DNA of 64,000 nucleotides from Pontederia crassipes (taxonomy: Eukaryota > Streptophyta > Magnoliopsida > Commelinales > Pontederiaceae), in assembly GCA_030549335.1 (NCBI GenBank), contig CM060196.1:19612501-19676500 (forward strand), written 5' to 3'. Below are positions 13,452 through 26,142 of this stretch, piece by piece. The notes under the pieces are model-generated. The model was not told the DNA's origin. It did no database searches and saw only the letters and a program-made list of their open reading frames with translations. Position 1 is the stretch's first letter. The number at the start of each line of letters is the position of its first letter. Position numbers and translations under genes: made by a program.

Positions 13452-15060
13452 GGGTTGCTCATGTTTTAAGATTTAAACGTCTTTATATTTATCACATCAA
13501 GTGTATTTAGTTTTTCCAAAGTCTCCTTGGGCGAGCCAAAAAATAATTCTTAAAAGATGAAAAAGTTTTTCAGGTCTCTCTCATCCAAAGGGCATACAAA
13601 GAGGACCGTGATTGAAGAAAAAAACTTGAACAAGCTAGATTTTGATGTTCTTATTATTCACTCTTAACCTATGAGATCAGAATCCAAGAAGATGAAGAAG
13701 CAAATGCTCCCCAAAAGAAATCATTGTCATTGAAAGCAAACAAAGAAGAAGAAGACTCAAGTGAAGAAGTGGATGAAAAAAGACTCACACGCTATACAAG
13801 AAAACATGATAAATATTTCAAGTTAGTGAAAAATAAAGAGAAGAATGCAAAGTCAACTAAAAGAATATGTAAACATTATCAAGAAAGATACTAAAATCTC
13901 ACAAAGAATGACAAAGAAGAAACATTTCAGAAAGGAAAGAAGAAAAAAATATGAAGAGTGAATGTGAAACAAATGTCTTATCAAAATCTTATAGAGGATG
14001 CATGCCTATGCCTTATGGTACATAATCATGATAACTTCTAACTTTTTAAATTTAGATAGTGATGAAGAAGATATTTCATTTGATATGTACAAAGAACTTT
14101 TTTCTCTTACAAAAAGGTACATAGCACTCAAAAGGAAAAATGAGAAATTACATGAGTTTGAGAGATTAAAAGAAGAAAATGATATATGTTTTATGAAAAA
14201 TAAAAATTTGAAAAATGAAATTGATTTTTTTAATATGCATCTTTGAAATCTTTAAATTATAAAATTTTAAAGTTGACAAGTTCATTAGAAGAAGTAAAAA
14301 AGGAAAACACTCTCTTGAAAAATACTTCTCATGCAAAGCAAAGTAATTCTATGAAATATTTTGGACATAAAAATTCTTATTGAAATTTAAACATTCTTAT
14401 GATAAATATTTGAAAAAAATCATATATTACTTGTTTTGCATGTGGATTTCATGGTCATTATGTATATTAATGCAAAGGAGGAAAACTATTTCAACATGGA
14501 ATAATATGGGTTCCAAAAGAAATCTTGACTAATAAAATTGGACCCAAAGAAATTTGGATACCAAAGGCCAAATAATTGTCACATGTAAAGCAAAGGATAA
14601 GTGGATTTGAAAATGCGAAGGCACAAAGTTCATGGTAAAAGTATCATTTTGAATTTACAAATAAAATATAGACCTAACTTGATGTTACACTTGTTTGACA
14701 CATGTTATGAATTTGCTTACTAGTATCATATTTTGTGCACAAGTTTATTATGAATGTGCTTGATACTTAAAAATTGTGAGCATGCAAAATTGGTAAAACT
14801 CTTACTAGATTTCATTTCAACATTTGAGATTTATGTGGGTTTGAAATTGAAATAAGTCAACTTTTTGAAACATTATCTAAATTTTGTATAACTATTAAAA
14901 ATATCTTTCATCGGTTTCCATGAGCATGAACTTACATTTTTGTAAAATTACTTTTATGTTTTAAGTTTACAATCTTCGTTTTATGAAAACAAAGTTTTGA
15001 TCCCCCACTCACAATTTCAAAATTATTATTTATTTGGAAGAAAAGAGGGACATATCACAA

Positions 15061-15487
15061 CTATGAATGTAATTAATAGCTTTGTTACTTTTTTTTCCTT
15101 TTGCACCGCAGCACATTAAATGAGTTGTAATGTTAGATACATGTCCATTAAATTCTCTTATACATTTAATTGAGATTTATGGAAAATACGTTAGTTATGT
15201 CCCTAAATAACTCTAATGTCAGTTACCTGAGTTTAATGGGCATGTAATTCTAATGCCAGTCGGCGGCATCTGACATGTGACCTCCACCTTTCTTTGCCTA
15301 TTGTATGTGTGTTTTCATCATTAATACGTGACTTCATCTTCCACTTCTCTCTTATCATCTTCGTTCCTTTTACCTCACATTGCTCCAAGGATGATGTGGA
15401 CGTCGACATCTCCTCTGCTATCAAATGCAACCAGCCAACATCCTTCGACCTCTACCACCAACGTCATCCCTCATTGTTGTCGTAGTA
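15061..15487. other. Spacer without recognised content
   Basis: This is the stretch between the plus-strand Copia fossil and the nested minus-strand Copia element. It has short open frames rich in Ser and Thr on the plus strand around 15,294-15,485, but they look like chance. I see no gene, LTR or known repeat here. Confidence 0.5.
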
Positions 15488-17688
15488 GTAATTCATATCA
15501 TATCACAAACATAATATGATAAGGAGAATGAGAGAAATGCAAACACAAGAACATAGATGGTTGTTGACGAGGTTCGGCCACACCTTGACCTACGTTCCCG
15601 CTCTAACTTCTCGACCTCGAGACTGCCAGAGATTTGACTAAAACTCTTCATTTATTTCAAATGGGGCAAGGAAGAAAGTCATTTATATCAACCACATTTT
15701 CTCCACTTCGAGAGGTAAGGCACGCCTCTCCTCATAGGAAGCTAATGCAAAAATTGATAACAATAAGCTAGCAAGTGCACTAATCGCTCAAGTAATAAAG
15801 TAAAAAGTATAGGTTGTCGATCCCACGAGGAACTAATTTATTTATCTATTAAATCTCAAAGGCTAATAGAAGACGACATAAGATTTTGTGGTAAAAGTTG
15901 TGTAGAAAGTAAAAAATTACAAAAAAGTAAATTCTAAAACTAATGATGCGTAGGTCCTTGGGATGATCTAAAATGATAAGAACAATATGTAATTTCTGTA
16001 AAATCATAAGTAAATAACAAACTCAGATCTAGTTTTCAGACGGATTAAGGACACTAAAAATATGATCTCCCCCACGAGTAAATCAATTATCTTAGGACAT
16101 TAATAATATGAAAGTATTCTGCATGGATATGCCTTCAATTATTATGAACTCAAGACCCAATATGTTGTAATCCCTAAACTACAGAATTGCCCGCACAGGT
16201 CAATTCATTCAGACCGCATAATCTAATATGCCGCATAGTTTCTACTAGATTACGATACGAATTGCTTCAACATAAAGTTAAGAATCGATTCGACAGAAAA
16301 TGATGAATTAAAAATTGATCACACTACATAGTTAATAACCATCATAGAAATCATTAAATTATGAAGAAAAGCATTATGCACAACAATCATGTTCATAAAA
16401 ACTAAATTAATTATTTGATTAATTAAAAATCAGAAATTGTTCTTACAGTAGAACTTTTACAACTAAAATAGAAAAGTAAAACTATAACTAATAATCTAAT
16501 AAACTATAAAAGATAGATAAAACAAAGAAGTCCAAAACATAATATAAAACAAGAAGTACTTTGCAAAAAGGATGACAAGCCGCTGCACAATCCTCGCATG
16601 TGTCTACTGCGCAGAAGTTTTCTCGCTCGTTCTTCAGAAGTGCTCCTTTGTTCTTGACTTGAAGGATTCGGTTGCAGGCCCTAACATGATCAACTCTGAC
16701 TGCCACATGTCTCTTTTTATAGGGTCCCGGTTTCCAAGTGGCTTAGGAACAAACAAAAATATTTTCCATGTGAAATAAGGTAAATTCGGTGCCCCATTGG
16801 GTCTGAGAGTTTTGCCTTGTCAAATTCTAAAATTTTTGGATTAATTAGTTTCCAATTGATCCTTAGGACATATGATAGGAGTTGGAGTTCTTGTGTATTG
16901 AGAATTCTTCCTAAAATATGTTTTTGTGTTGAAAATAATATCCGTCATGCCCCCTACTTGGTTTTAACGACTCAATTAGAGTCGAAGTTAGAATTTCCAA
17001 AGTCTTCACGGGGCATGAAACAGACTTCATGGCCCATGAATCGGGTGATTTTTTTTTCGCTCTAGTGACTTATGGCTTTCACGGCCCATAACCAAATACT
17101 AACGACCCGTGAACCCTAAATCTAACATCCTGGATCGTTCTGTGATATTCGTGAAGAGGCTATGACAACTCGTTAAAAACATTTCTTTAAAGTTCTTCGA
17201 TGCTTAATGGATCGTTAATACTCTTGCATGGTCCGTTAGTGGATGCTCGCTAACTTCATACATTTTGTGATGTTCATAAAAGTAATGTAACAGCCGATGA
17301 TGGTAATTTCTAGGAAAATAACGACCCGTTATCAATGTCTCACGACCCGTGGAACTTCAAGATCCGATTCACTGTAGGAGCCGTGAGACTTTGCAGTAAT
17401 GGCCGTGATAAATCCTTCATAGTCCGTAAGTAATCTTCATTTGACCCATGCATTCCTTTGGCCCGTGAAATGCAATGCGCGGCGAAATATTTGGTCATCA
17501 CGGTCGTGAAGGGGATCTCATGACCCGTGAGATCACTATTAGGCTTCTGCCAAAGCCGTGAAAATGGACAATTGAGGCGTGAGTCAGTATGTTACAGCCC
17601 GTAAGACAGTTGTCATGGCCCGTGAGACACATTTCTTATGTACAATCTCTTCTACGAGCATCGTGAATGTTCATTTGCGAGGCATGGT

Positions 17689-19371
17689 TGATGCGTAAAA
17701 TGATGTAACAAAATAAAATCGCTAGCAAGTGCACTAGTCGCTCAAGTAATATAGAAAATAGGAGTAAGAGTGTCGAACACACGAGGAATATTATTAATTC
17801 AATATATGGATCTATAAATTAATAAGAGAGGAAAAACATGGATTTTTGGAAAGGGGTTTTATGAAATAAAATAAAGAAAATAAAGAAAAGATAATGTAGT
17901 TGTGTTGAAGTTAGGCCTTATGATGAAAATAGATCAGAATAAAAATTCGAAGCATAAAAGATAAATTTAATCTTTAATGATGGATTAGAGTCCCCCTAAA
18001 TTATTAACTTGACATGATTAAATTGCGGTCTCCACAAACTGGCATCCCCTCAATCTAAGTATGCAAATTAAACTATCTTAATTTAATAAGAATTGAAGTA
18101 TCCACAAACTGGCATCTCATAAAAAAATTAAGACGCATTAAATTGGATTCCCTAGACTATTAATCATTCTACAAATTGGTATAGATTAACAGACCACACA
18201 AATTTGATTCTCCACACACTAGCTATCAAATTTATGTCAATTCTTAATTTCAAATAAAAGTAATTAATTTAATTAATAAATTTTGAAATCAAATAGTCCA
18301 CAAACTGGTAATTACTCAACTTAGAAATCCAAATAATTAAATCAAAAGCACTAAGCATAATTAACTAACTGATCAAAAAAGATTAAAACAAATAATATAG
18401 GGTCCAAATAGTTTCCCTTCAATAATAATCTCCTAAAATGAAATAAATAGAAATATGGAGTTCATCCTAGAAATTCTGGAGAGATAATAATAAAATAACA
18501 ATAATAATTGGAAGAATTAATAAAATAGGATCCTCAAATCTGGGCAGACAGTTGGGCAGCCTCTCGGACTTGATCAGAGTCGCGATCAACTTCCAGTCGT
18601 CGCACCTCTCTCCTCTTGGTCGTAGCCTGCAGACTCACGACTCGTCGTGGAAGAAAACTGAACTTCAGAGCACCAATTGGGATGACGGCTTCTTCGCGTA
18701 TTTATAGGTGCGGACAGCCTTCAATTTGATCACGGTCGTGATATCGTACAGTCGAATTTAATTTTGTGAGATAAAACTTGAGTTGATTATGGCTGATAAA
18801 CTTTGATTTCCTCTCTGAATTTTGGCCAAACTATAAGTTATCTTGCTATTACGCCCAAAAAGATAAACCTTTTTTATCTTCCTTCTTGAGTTATCGGCCG
18901 ATAAAATGATATCACTTTTTAAATCTCGGTCACAAAACTCGTTTGCACCCTATTTGGTTGATGATTATGGCCGATAAAGATAAATTTCTTGGTTTTTGCG
19001 GCCGATAACATGATTGAATTGGATTTCTCGGCCGTAACAACTCTTTGTATTTCAATCGGAGTTCTCGGGAGATAAGCTTCTTTGTATTGGAGTTGGAGTT
19101 CTCGGCCGATACGTTGGATTTCCCGATCGATACGTTGGATAATTCGTTTAATATAATCCCTTGAATAATTGTGTATTTGGTCTTTCCTGCAAAAGAATTA
19201 TCAAATTTTAATTAATCCATCCACAATTAAAATATTCAGAGAATTAATAATTAAAATCAATAAATTTGGAATTATAATTAAAAGTGACTAAAAATAATGC
19301 ATGCCATGATCAAATTACAGAAAAATTAATTAAAATAATAAACTAAAATATGTTGTATTTTGTATGCATCA
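17689..19371 (-). repeat. 3' LTR of nested gag-only element
   Basis: This is 1,683 bp, TG...CA, with many CGGCCGATAA/CGGCCGTAAC words at 18,890-19,130. It pairs with 26,143-27,880. Confidence 0.9.
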
Positions 19372-20818
19372 AACTCCCTCAAGTTTAAAGTCTTGCTTGT
19401 CCTTGAGCAAAAATTCAAAGCAAAGTTCAAGAACAAGGGTTCCATCATAGCTTCCATATTATCAACTGACTAATTTTCTCACACGGTTCTTCTGCACACC
19501 TACTACTCAGCACCTTATCATTTTTTATGCTCTTAGCTTCGTAGAGGTTCTGAATGCTACACAAATTTAAACAATCTCAAATTCAGCATTGTAGAAAAAT
19601 AAATTATCTGTCAAATAATAGCATTAATATTGAACACATAAGTACTAATTCAGCTTAAAACTTTTTCTTTTATTTTCAATCATTTTAAAAGTTCTAATCT
19701 TCAAGTAGAATTGCACAAGAAAGTTCATGTAGCGGGCTTTAGACTGATGACTCCCAGACCAGATGGCCTTAAGGCAATAGGTGATGAGGCACCCTTCGAG
19801 TTTACTTGCTCGAACAACTAAGGTTCTGAATAAAGAGTTCGAACTTAGCCATGATTCAATACTCATGTGCTTCTTCATATTCCACAAGATGGTCCTTGTA
19901 GCAGACTTTCGATCAACGGATCCCAAAGCAGTTGCCCTTAGGTCGCTAAGCATGAATCCCTACGGATCTAATTACCCGAACACACCTTGGTTCCAGATAA
20001 CACTTTTGTACCTACACATAACTTTATTCTTTTTTTTCACTATTTTTTCACATTTTTTAAGCTCAAGGAGTACTTAATATGATCAGTACAAAAAGCTACT
20101 ACTATCAAAACTTAAAAGAAATAAATAAAAAGGCATGAATATGATTTTATCGTCTAGTCATTCATAATTCTACTTAGCATAAGCATATAGTCCATAAGTT
20201 TGATACTAAAATAGCAAGTGATAAGAAAGAAAATCATTCAAATTTCATCCATTAACGACATATCTTTGAACTTTTACTAAAAGATAATTAAAATAATAAG
20301 ACGAAAGTTAGTAGGATGGTAGCAAAATAAATGCATGCAATGGTATTTTTGAGAATTTTTCAATTTTTCAAAAATTTTTTCTTTTGAAATACATGCAAAC
20401 ATAAGCAAAAAAACAAAAATAAGGGAAAATGCAATGCATGAAATGCACTCTCTCCCAAGCTTGAACTAGACACTATCCTCAGTGTTAAGCAAGCAAGGGA
20501 AAGTAATACATACTCAATAAAAGGAAAAATAAAGAAATGAAAATAAAGAAAAGAGAAAAGACACAATTGGATTTACTGTGGTAACCAAGATGTCCTTGGC
20601 GCATATGATACTCATGGATGTGCCTCATCATGCGAACATGCTGATTCTTGAGGGATTCGAAGCGACCCTGATGATCATTCATATTTCTAAAGTTAGTTCG
20701 AATGTTGGTCATCTCTTGGGCTTGTCAAAGTTGCTCTTCTTGAATAACGTGCAGCTCTCCTGCTTGACAAAGTTGTTCTACCTGAAAAATGTGGAATTCC
20801 CCTACCTGACGAAGTTGC

Positions 20819-21923
20819 TCATCGTACATTAATTGATTCCCATAAGTTTTGCATGGAAGCATAGTCAGGATGAGGTGGCGAAAGTGGATGGTAAGTCTGC
20901 TCTGGAGCTGAAGTGAAAGTAGGCTCCGGTGCTATATAGTGATTCTGCACCGGTTTCTGTAAAGGGGCAGATACTTCCATCGGATCTCGTTCCTCATAAG
21001 GAGTAGCCGGTATGAACGAGGAATCTGAAGAGCTCTCTTGTGCTGGAGATGGAATCGGTGAAGGCACCGGCATAAAAGGTGAATGGACTGATGTGGCATA
21101 TTGGGAAGCTGTCGATGATGCAGCCTGGAATCCCTGTGGCTGCTGAAAGTACTGTTGAGCCGCCGCATAATCAATAGAATCAAACCAGGAGAAGGCTTCA
21201 TCCTAGTGTGGCTGATCAACTGGGACAGATGGTCCTGCGGGTGAGATTAATGGAGTCGCAATCTGCCTAAAAAGTAGCCAATTATTTGGAATGTGTCTCG
21301 ATCTAAGCAAGGCACTTCCTGATTGTGGCCCTTAAAAATAAAAACTTTGATCCCTGAGTTGTTAGTCTTCACGAGACCCATAGCATGAATGGTCCTCCGA
21401 GTGAGGTGGGTGTTTCCTGACACAACTTCGAGATCATCCAAGTCAAGTTGTAGGTGCTGAGCAATAGGTGTGAGAAGGGCGTCCATATTAATGCTACCGC
21501 CACGATGAGTAGTGCCGCGCTGGGATCGACGAATGATGAAGGCACCCACATTAACAGGAGTTCTGTGGAGCATACTGTGGATGAGATATAACATTCCCTT
21601 TGAGACGGCACCATCATTATACTGCGTCCACTTAAGGTGTTGCTTAGCATGCAATGGACATAGCGCAGAACAGGACTCTGAATTGAGCTATCTTTAGCTG
21701 TGTTCCAAACCAATCGGTCTTCTACTGTTATCTATTTTCAAAAAGCTTCAGCATCAAAGTCAGCAGGTACAGAAGGAGATCCATGGTTGGGGAATCCATA
21801 AATATTATTAATCTCTACTAGAGTGAGAGTAAAGAGCCTCCCATAAAGTTGGAATGAAATACAAGGCTGATCATAGTTCCTGTCATCTAAATTAAAGACC
21901 TCCAAGGATGAGAGAAATTCCAT
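20819..21923 (-). other. Second coding-like region of nested element, unidentified
   Basis: Minus-strand coding-like text in two or three frames includes FNLDDRNYDQPCISFQLYGR at its start, then a segment with LLHRTPVNVGAFIIRR, and a Pro/Ser-rich tail (21,073-20,819). It lies where pol would begin or where extra ORFs occur in some Athila/Tat relatives. From memory it recalls the 'putative plant transposon protein' type domain found beside gypsy gag genes, but I cannot confirm this. It is broken. Confidence 0.45.
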
Positions 21924-23239
21924 AATTAGTACTTCATAAGTTGGCCATCAGAAATGCACAAAGTCAGATAGTCCAATTTGAGAAAATAATAGATGAATAT
22001 CTGCAGGTAAATTGTACTCCATGAGTAATTCGATATCCGAAAATCTGGTGGCATGAATTCGAATCTCAGACATTCGTTCATATCGAGCTTGATACTCGGG
22101 CTTAGTCTAATAATAATTTCTGGGGTAAGAGATTATTGTGAGGGCTGTGGAATCGGCTGAGCATTCGGATGTCGTCGTTCACGACGTCCCCTCCATATAT
22201 TAGCAAATCGCCTCATTATAAAATAATTGTCCAACGAAGAAAGGTGGCGATTTGTGCTACAGCTTTAAGTCGACGAAGAGGGAGACTCGGCCGGTCAACC
22301 TCGGTGATGAGTCTCGGTGGTAATGTCGGTGGAGAGAGATCCGGCCGGTAGTAGAAATGCCAATGGGCTCCGGCCGTAATTCAGTGACTTCTCGGCCGCA
22401 ATAGTTGTCGGTGAAGCGAGACTCAGCCGATGTGGAGTGGGGAGCTTGCGGCCAGTATGAAGGCTTCGATGAAGGTCTCAGCCGCAATTGAAGTAGAAGC
22501 TCGGCCGCAAGGGAAGTTGGTGAAGATCTCGGTCGAGATTAGAGTGGTTGCTATTGATGTGAAGAAGAAGAGATCTCGGCCGTGATATGTTCAAGGGACT
22601 TCGGCCACAATTGACAGAAATGGAAAGATGGATGATCTGCAATTGAAAGGAAGGTAAGTATTTATAGAAAAAAACATGGTCGTAAACTGACATAATGATC
22701 GGTCAAATCATTGGAGCTCGGGCGCAAAGCATGAAGTTGTTCAATCGGAGCTTTTGCCCCCGTGATATGTCACGTCGATGTCGGGTGCGGATTCCATCGG
22801 GAACTTTTGTAGTCGATATGTCGTTTCGGTGTCGGATGTCGGAACCTGCTCGGCGAGAATCCTGGTCGATTGTCACTTTTTTTTACGCCCGTAATGTCAT
22901 TTCGGTGTCAGTGGCATAGTATTTTGTCATTGTGCTCGTAGTGTCGGATCAGTTGTTTGCACCTGTCCAAATGCCTGGCGAATCACACGTAAATTCCATG
23001 CAGTCGCGGATCGCTGCGTCGACGTAGCCGAAAATGATAATTATCCAGATTTTTCTCCTTGCATAAAATAAGATATTAATAAGATGACTCCATAAAAAGA
23101 ATAAGATGTCTACTTAAAATTAAATAAAATAAAACTATTATCAAAACTAATTCTATTAAAATATTAATCAACAATTAATTAAAGACTAATCTAAAGAAAA
23201 GAAAAAATAAAAAGGATAGAATTAGTTCTGATTTATAGT

Positions 23240-24590
23240 CGTCAGCTTGACTTAGTCCTGATAAAGATCAAGGACTATTTTGCTCTTCTCCCCTTGGATT
23301 TTTCTCTGTGTTGCTTGAGAGAGAGCCTGGTGTACATCCAGTCAATTGTGCCGCCATCTGGCCCAGTTGTTTTTCCAAATTTTGAATTGATGCATCCTGA
23401 CTCGTAGCTATAGACTCCATATTCTTTTGCAACGATTGCATGGTGTCTATGATTTGTGCCATCAGATTTGATGATTGATATTGGGGAGCGTCAGGTTGCC
23501 TTTTCAGCATATAATCTTTTGATGGACCAAAAGGTTGGTCTTGATTCTGATTATAAGCAAACTTCGGATTGTGTCTCAACCATAATCATTGCTCCTGAAA
23601 AATGGGTTGGAAATAAAGTTAGTATTTTCAAATTGATTTGAATCTGAAGTGTTACCTGTAGGCCTATAATTGCTTGAATTTCCTATTAGTGGCATCATCT
23701 GTTCGAATTTTTTATTAAGTGACTCCAGCTGAGCCACTATTTCCGAAGATTGTATTCCTTGTGCAGCATGTACATCATGAGTTCGGCGAGATGGTCTCCT
23801 TTCTTGACTTGATTTGAGGGTTACAGCTTCAATTATATCTTGTATCTCACTAGGACGTTTAGATCCTAGCATTGTCCCTCCTGTTGATTGATCGAGCTTA
23901 TCTTGATCTACAGCTCGCAATCCATGGTAAAAATCTTCTATCACTTGCCACTTTAAAATTCTATTGTCAGGAACTCTAGCTAACAGTTCCTTATATCGTT
24001 CTCAGGCCTCATATAATGTCTCATTGTCATCTTGAACAAATGCCCTTAGCTCTCTTCTATATTTGCCTGCTTTTTGTGGTGGGCAGTATTTTTCAACAAA
24101 TTTTTTTTACCAGCTCCAACCATGAATGAATCGATCCTGCAGGTAAAGTTTTAAACTATGTGGAAGCTTTGTTATGTAAAGATTGAGGAAATAATAATAA
24201 ACGAATAACTTCACTAGAAACATTATTATTTCTAAAAGTGCTCATAGTAGCAAGAAATTTGTCAAGGTGATCGTGAGGGTCTTCATGAAATCCTCCTCCA
24301 AATTGAGATGCTTATATCATCCTCATGATTGCCGGATTGATCTCAAAATTATTTGCATTGATTTCAGGCAGCACAATGCATGATTCTCGATCATTATATC
24401 TGACCGAAACATGCTCTCTCATAGAAAGTTCTGCTTCATCTTCTTGCCAATTATTTTGTGGCAGAACTTGTTCATTTTGTTGCTCCAGTCTTGACTGTTG
24501 CGTGCTTGTTCAGCCATTCTTCTTATATCTCTTCTTAATCGGCGAGAAGTCCTTTCAATTTCAGGATCAAATTACAAAAGCGGATTTAAA
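23240..24590 (-). other. Gypsy (Athila/Tat-type) gag remnant
   Basis: Minus-strand text includes a KYCPPQKAGKYRREL-like segment followed by an ETLYEA.ERYKELL segment (about 24,090-23,950), and then a continuous stretch at 23,944-23,268 with IEDFYHGLR and a Gln-rich, coiled C-terminal part (MAQIIDTMQSLQKNMESI). The pattern 'NE(S/T)LYEAWERFKELL ... FYxGL' is characteristic of the retrotransposon gag domain of this lineage. It is broken. Confidence 0.75.
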
Positions 24591-26119
24591 CTCCTAGTGC
24601 GATGTCAGGAACTATGAGAAGACTCCAGGATTAGTTGTGATTAAATTTTTAATAGTACTTGCAACAACTAATTTTCAGTAAGATAAAAGAAAAAGAAAAA
24701 AAAATATACAAAAATAAATAAAAAGAAATATAGATAATAGGTCACGAAGAAATAAGATTTAAATCGATAAAAGTCTTTCGGGCTTATAGAATTGAAAATT
24801 CATCATTAAAATTAATTTCTGAGAGGAATTTATCAAAAACCTAATTACGGTCGCCAAACTTCACAGAAGATTATCGAATACGGCAAAAACAAAAACTCGA
24901 AACATTCTTCAAACAGATCGGAACGCTCAAAAGAAACCAATTCAAATTCCAAATATTAACATCTCGGCCGAAAGTAAATCAATTAGGTAGTCATAAAAAT
25001 CATGCACTCGTTCGACCGTAAAACTTAACAATGTTGTCAACATTACGGGCGCAAAAGCAATAATCAGCAAAAATAGTTTCAGAGAGGTTAATGAACAATT
25101 GCTCGACCGCCAAACATATCTCAGCCGAAATTAAATTAGTTGAGAAATAGAATAACTCGAGGCTCGTTCGACCGTAAAAACCATAAATAGTGTCGAAAGG
25201 GATTAATCAACGTGAAGGTGTAAAACTCGTTAAATTACGGCCGAAACAAATCATCAAAGTCGGCCCCAATACATTACGGCCGAGAAAAATAAAACACAAA
25301 TAAACTGGCCGAAACAAGGTCGTAAGATGGCATAAAAACAAATGTTCAAAAAATATCGGCCGCAAAACAGATTAAGAGATCAATTCTCGGCCGCAAAATC
25401 ATGCATGACTGAGATGACAATTGAAGGCATAAAAGAAGAATAACTCGAAAGAGATTTAACCAACGTCATACCTGTCGCAAAGAAACTTTAAGAAAATTGT
25501 CGGCCGCAAAATCATGCGCTTAATCAATCCAATGCAAAAGAGAAATAAATCAATTCAATCATCATTAATAAAGTGAAATTTCGACCGTAAAACTCAGATA
25601 AAATTTGCCAATCGCAAAAAGATAAAAGTTTATCGTTAAACGTCTTTTGCGGGCATAAACTCGAAGTTCAGTTCGAAACGATTAGATGTTCGGAAGATTA
25701 AAACTTTATGGCCGCAAGACACAATTAAATCAAAATCGATTTGAAATCAAATACGATCATTAATCGAAGCGCAAAACAAAAGTTAAAATTGCGGCCACAA
25801 AATTGAAGGTTTAGAAATCAGAATCGATACACTGCGATGCCATAAAACTAGTAAATCTGACAAAATAAATCTCGGTCGTAAAACCACAAGTCCACGTAAT
25901 CTGAAAAATCCAATCGGCGTCAGAATTTAAGCCGAAAGTCAACAAATTTAAAAATGTCATGAGCTTTATCTGCAAAAGGGAAAATATTAAATTATTTACA
26001 CAAATAATAAAGAAAAGAGTACGATAATGCGTTTTTATAGAAAAAATTATAGAAAATTATTTATAATTTATTTACATCTCCTAATAATTCATAAAAATAA
26101 AAAATTAATTAAAAATATT

Positions 26120-26142
26120 CCCCAACAACGGCATCAAAAACT
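26120..26142 (-). other. PBS-like motif of nested gag-only element
   Basis: The minus-strand text TTTTGATGCCGTTGTTGGGG directly follows the 5' LTR. It is a diverged form of the TGGCGCCGTTGCCGGGGA motif known next to the LTR in Athila/Tat elements. The tRNA assignment is not attempted. Confidence 0.7.

Larger units (their letters stand above)
12175..15060 (+). mobile_element. Copia gag-only element fossil, plus strand (5' LTR, PBS, gag region)
   Basis: The 5' LTR spans 12,175-13,437 (TGTAGCAAAG ... TTTTACA) and matches the reverse complement of the LTRs of the Copia element at 15,488-32,634. It is followed at 13,438-13,451 by ATTGGTATCAGAGC, the standard initiator-Met tRNA primer binding site. 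The gag region follows (about 13,560-14,580), with a CCHC-type knuckle beginning CFACGFHGHYAYQCK and then an IWVPKE motif, typical of Copia gag. Beyond gag the sequence to about 15,060 matches the non-pol tail of the minus-strand relative. No 3' LTR was found in the same orientation. It is broken in many places and looks old. Confidence 0.8.
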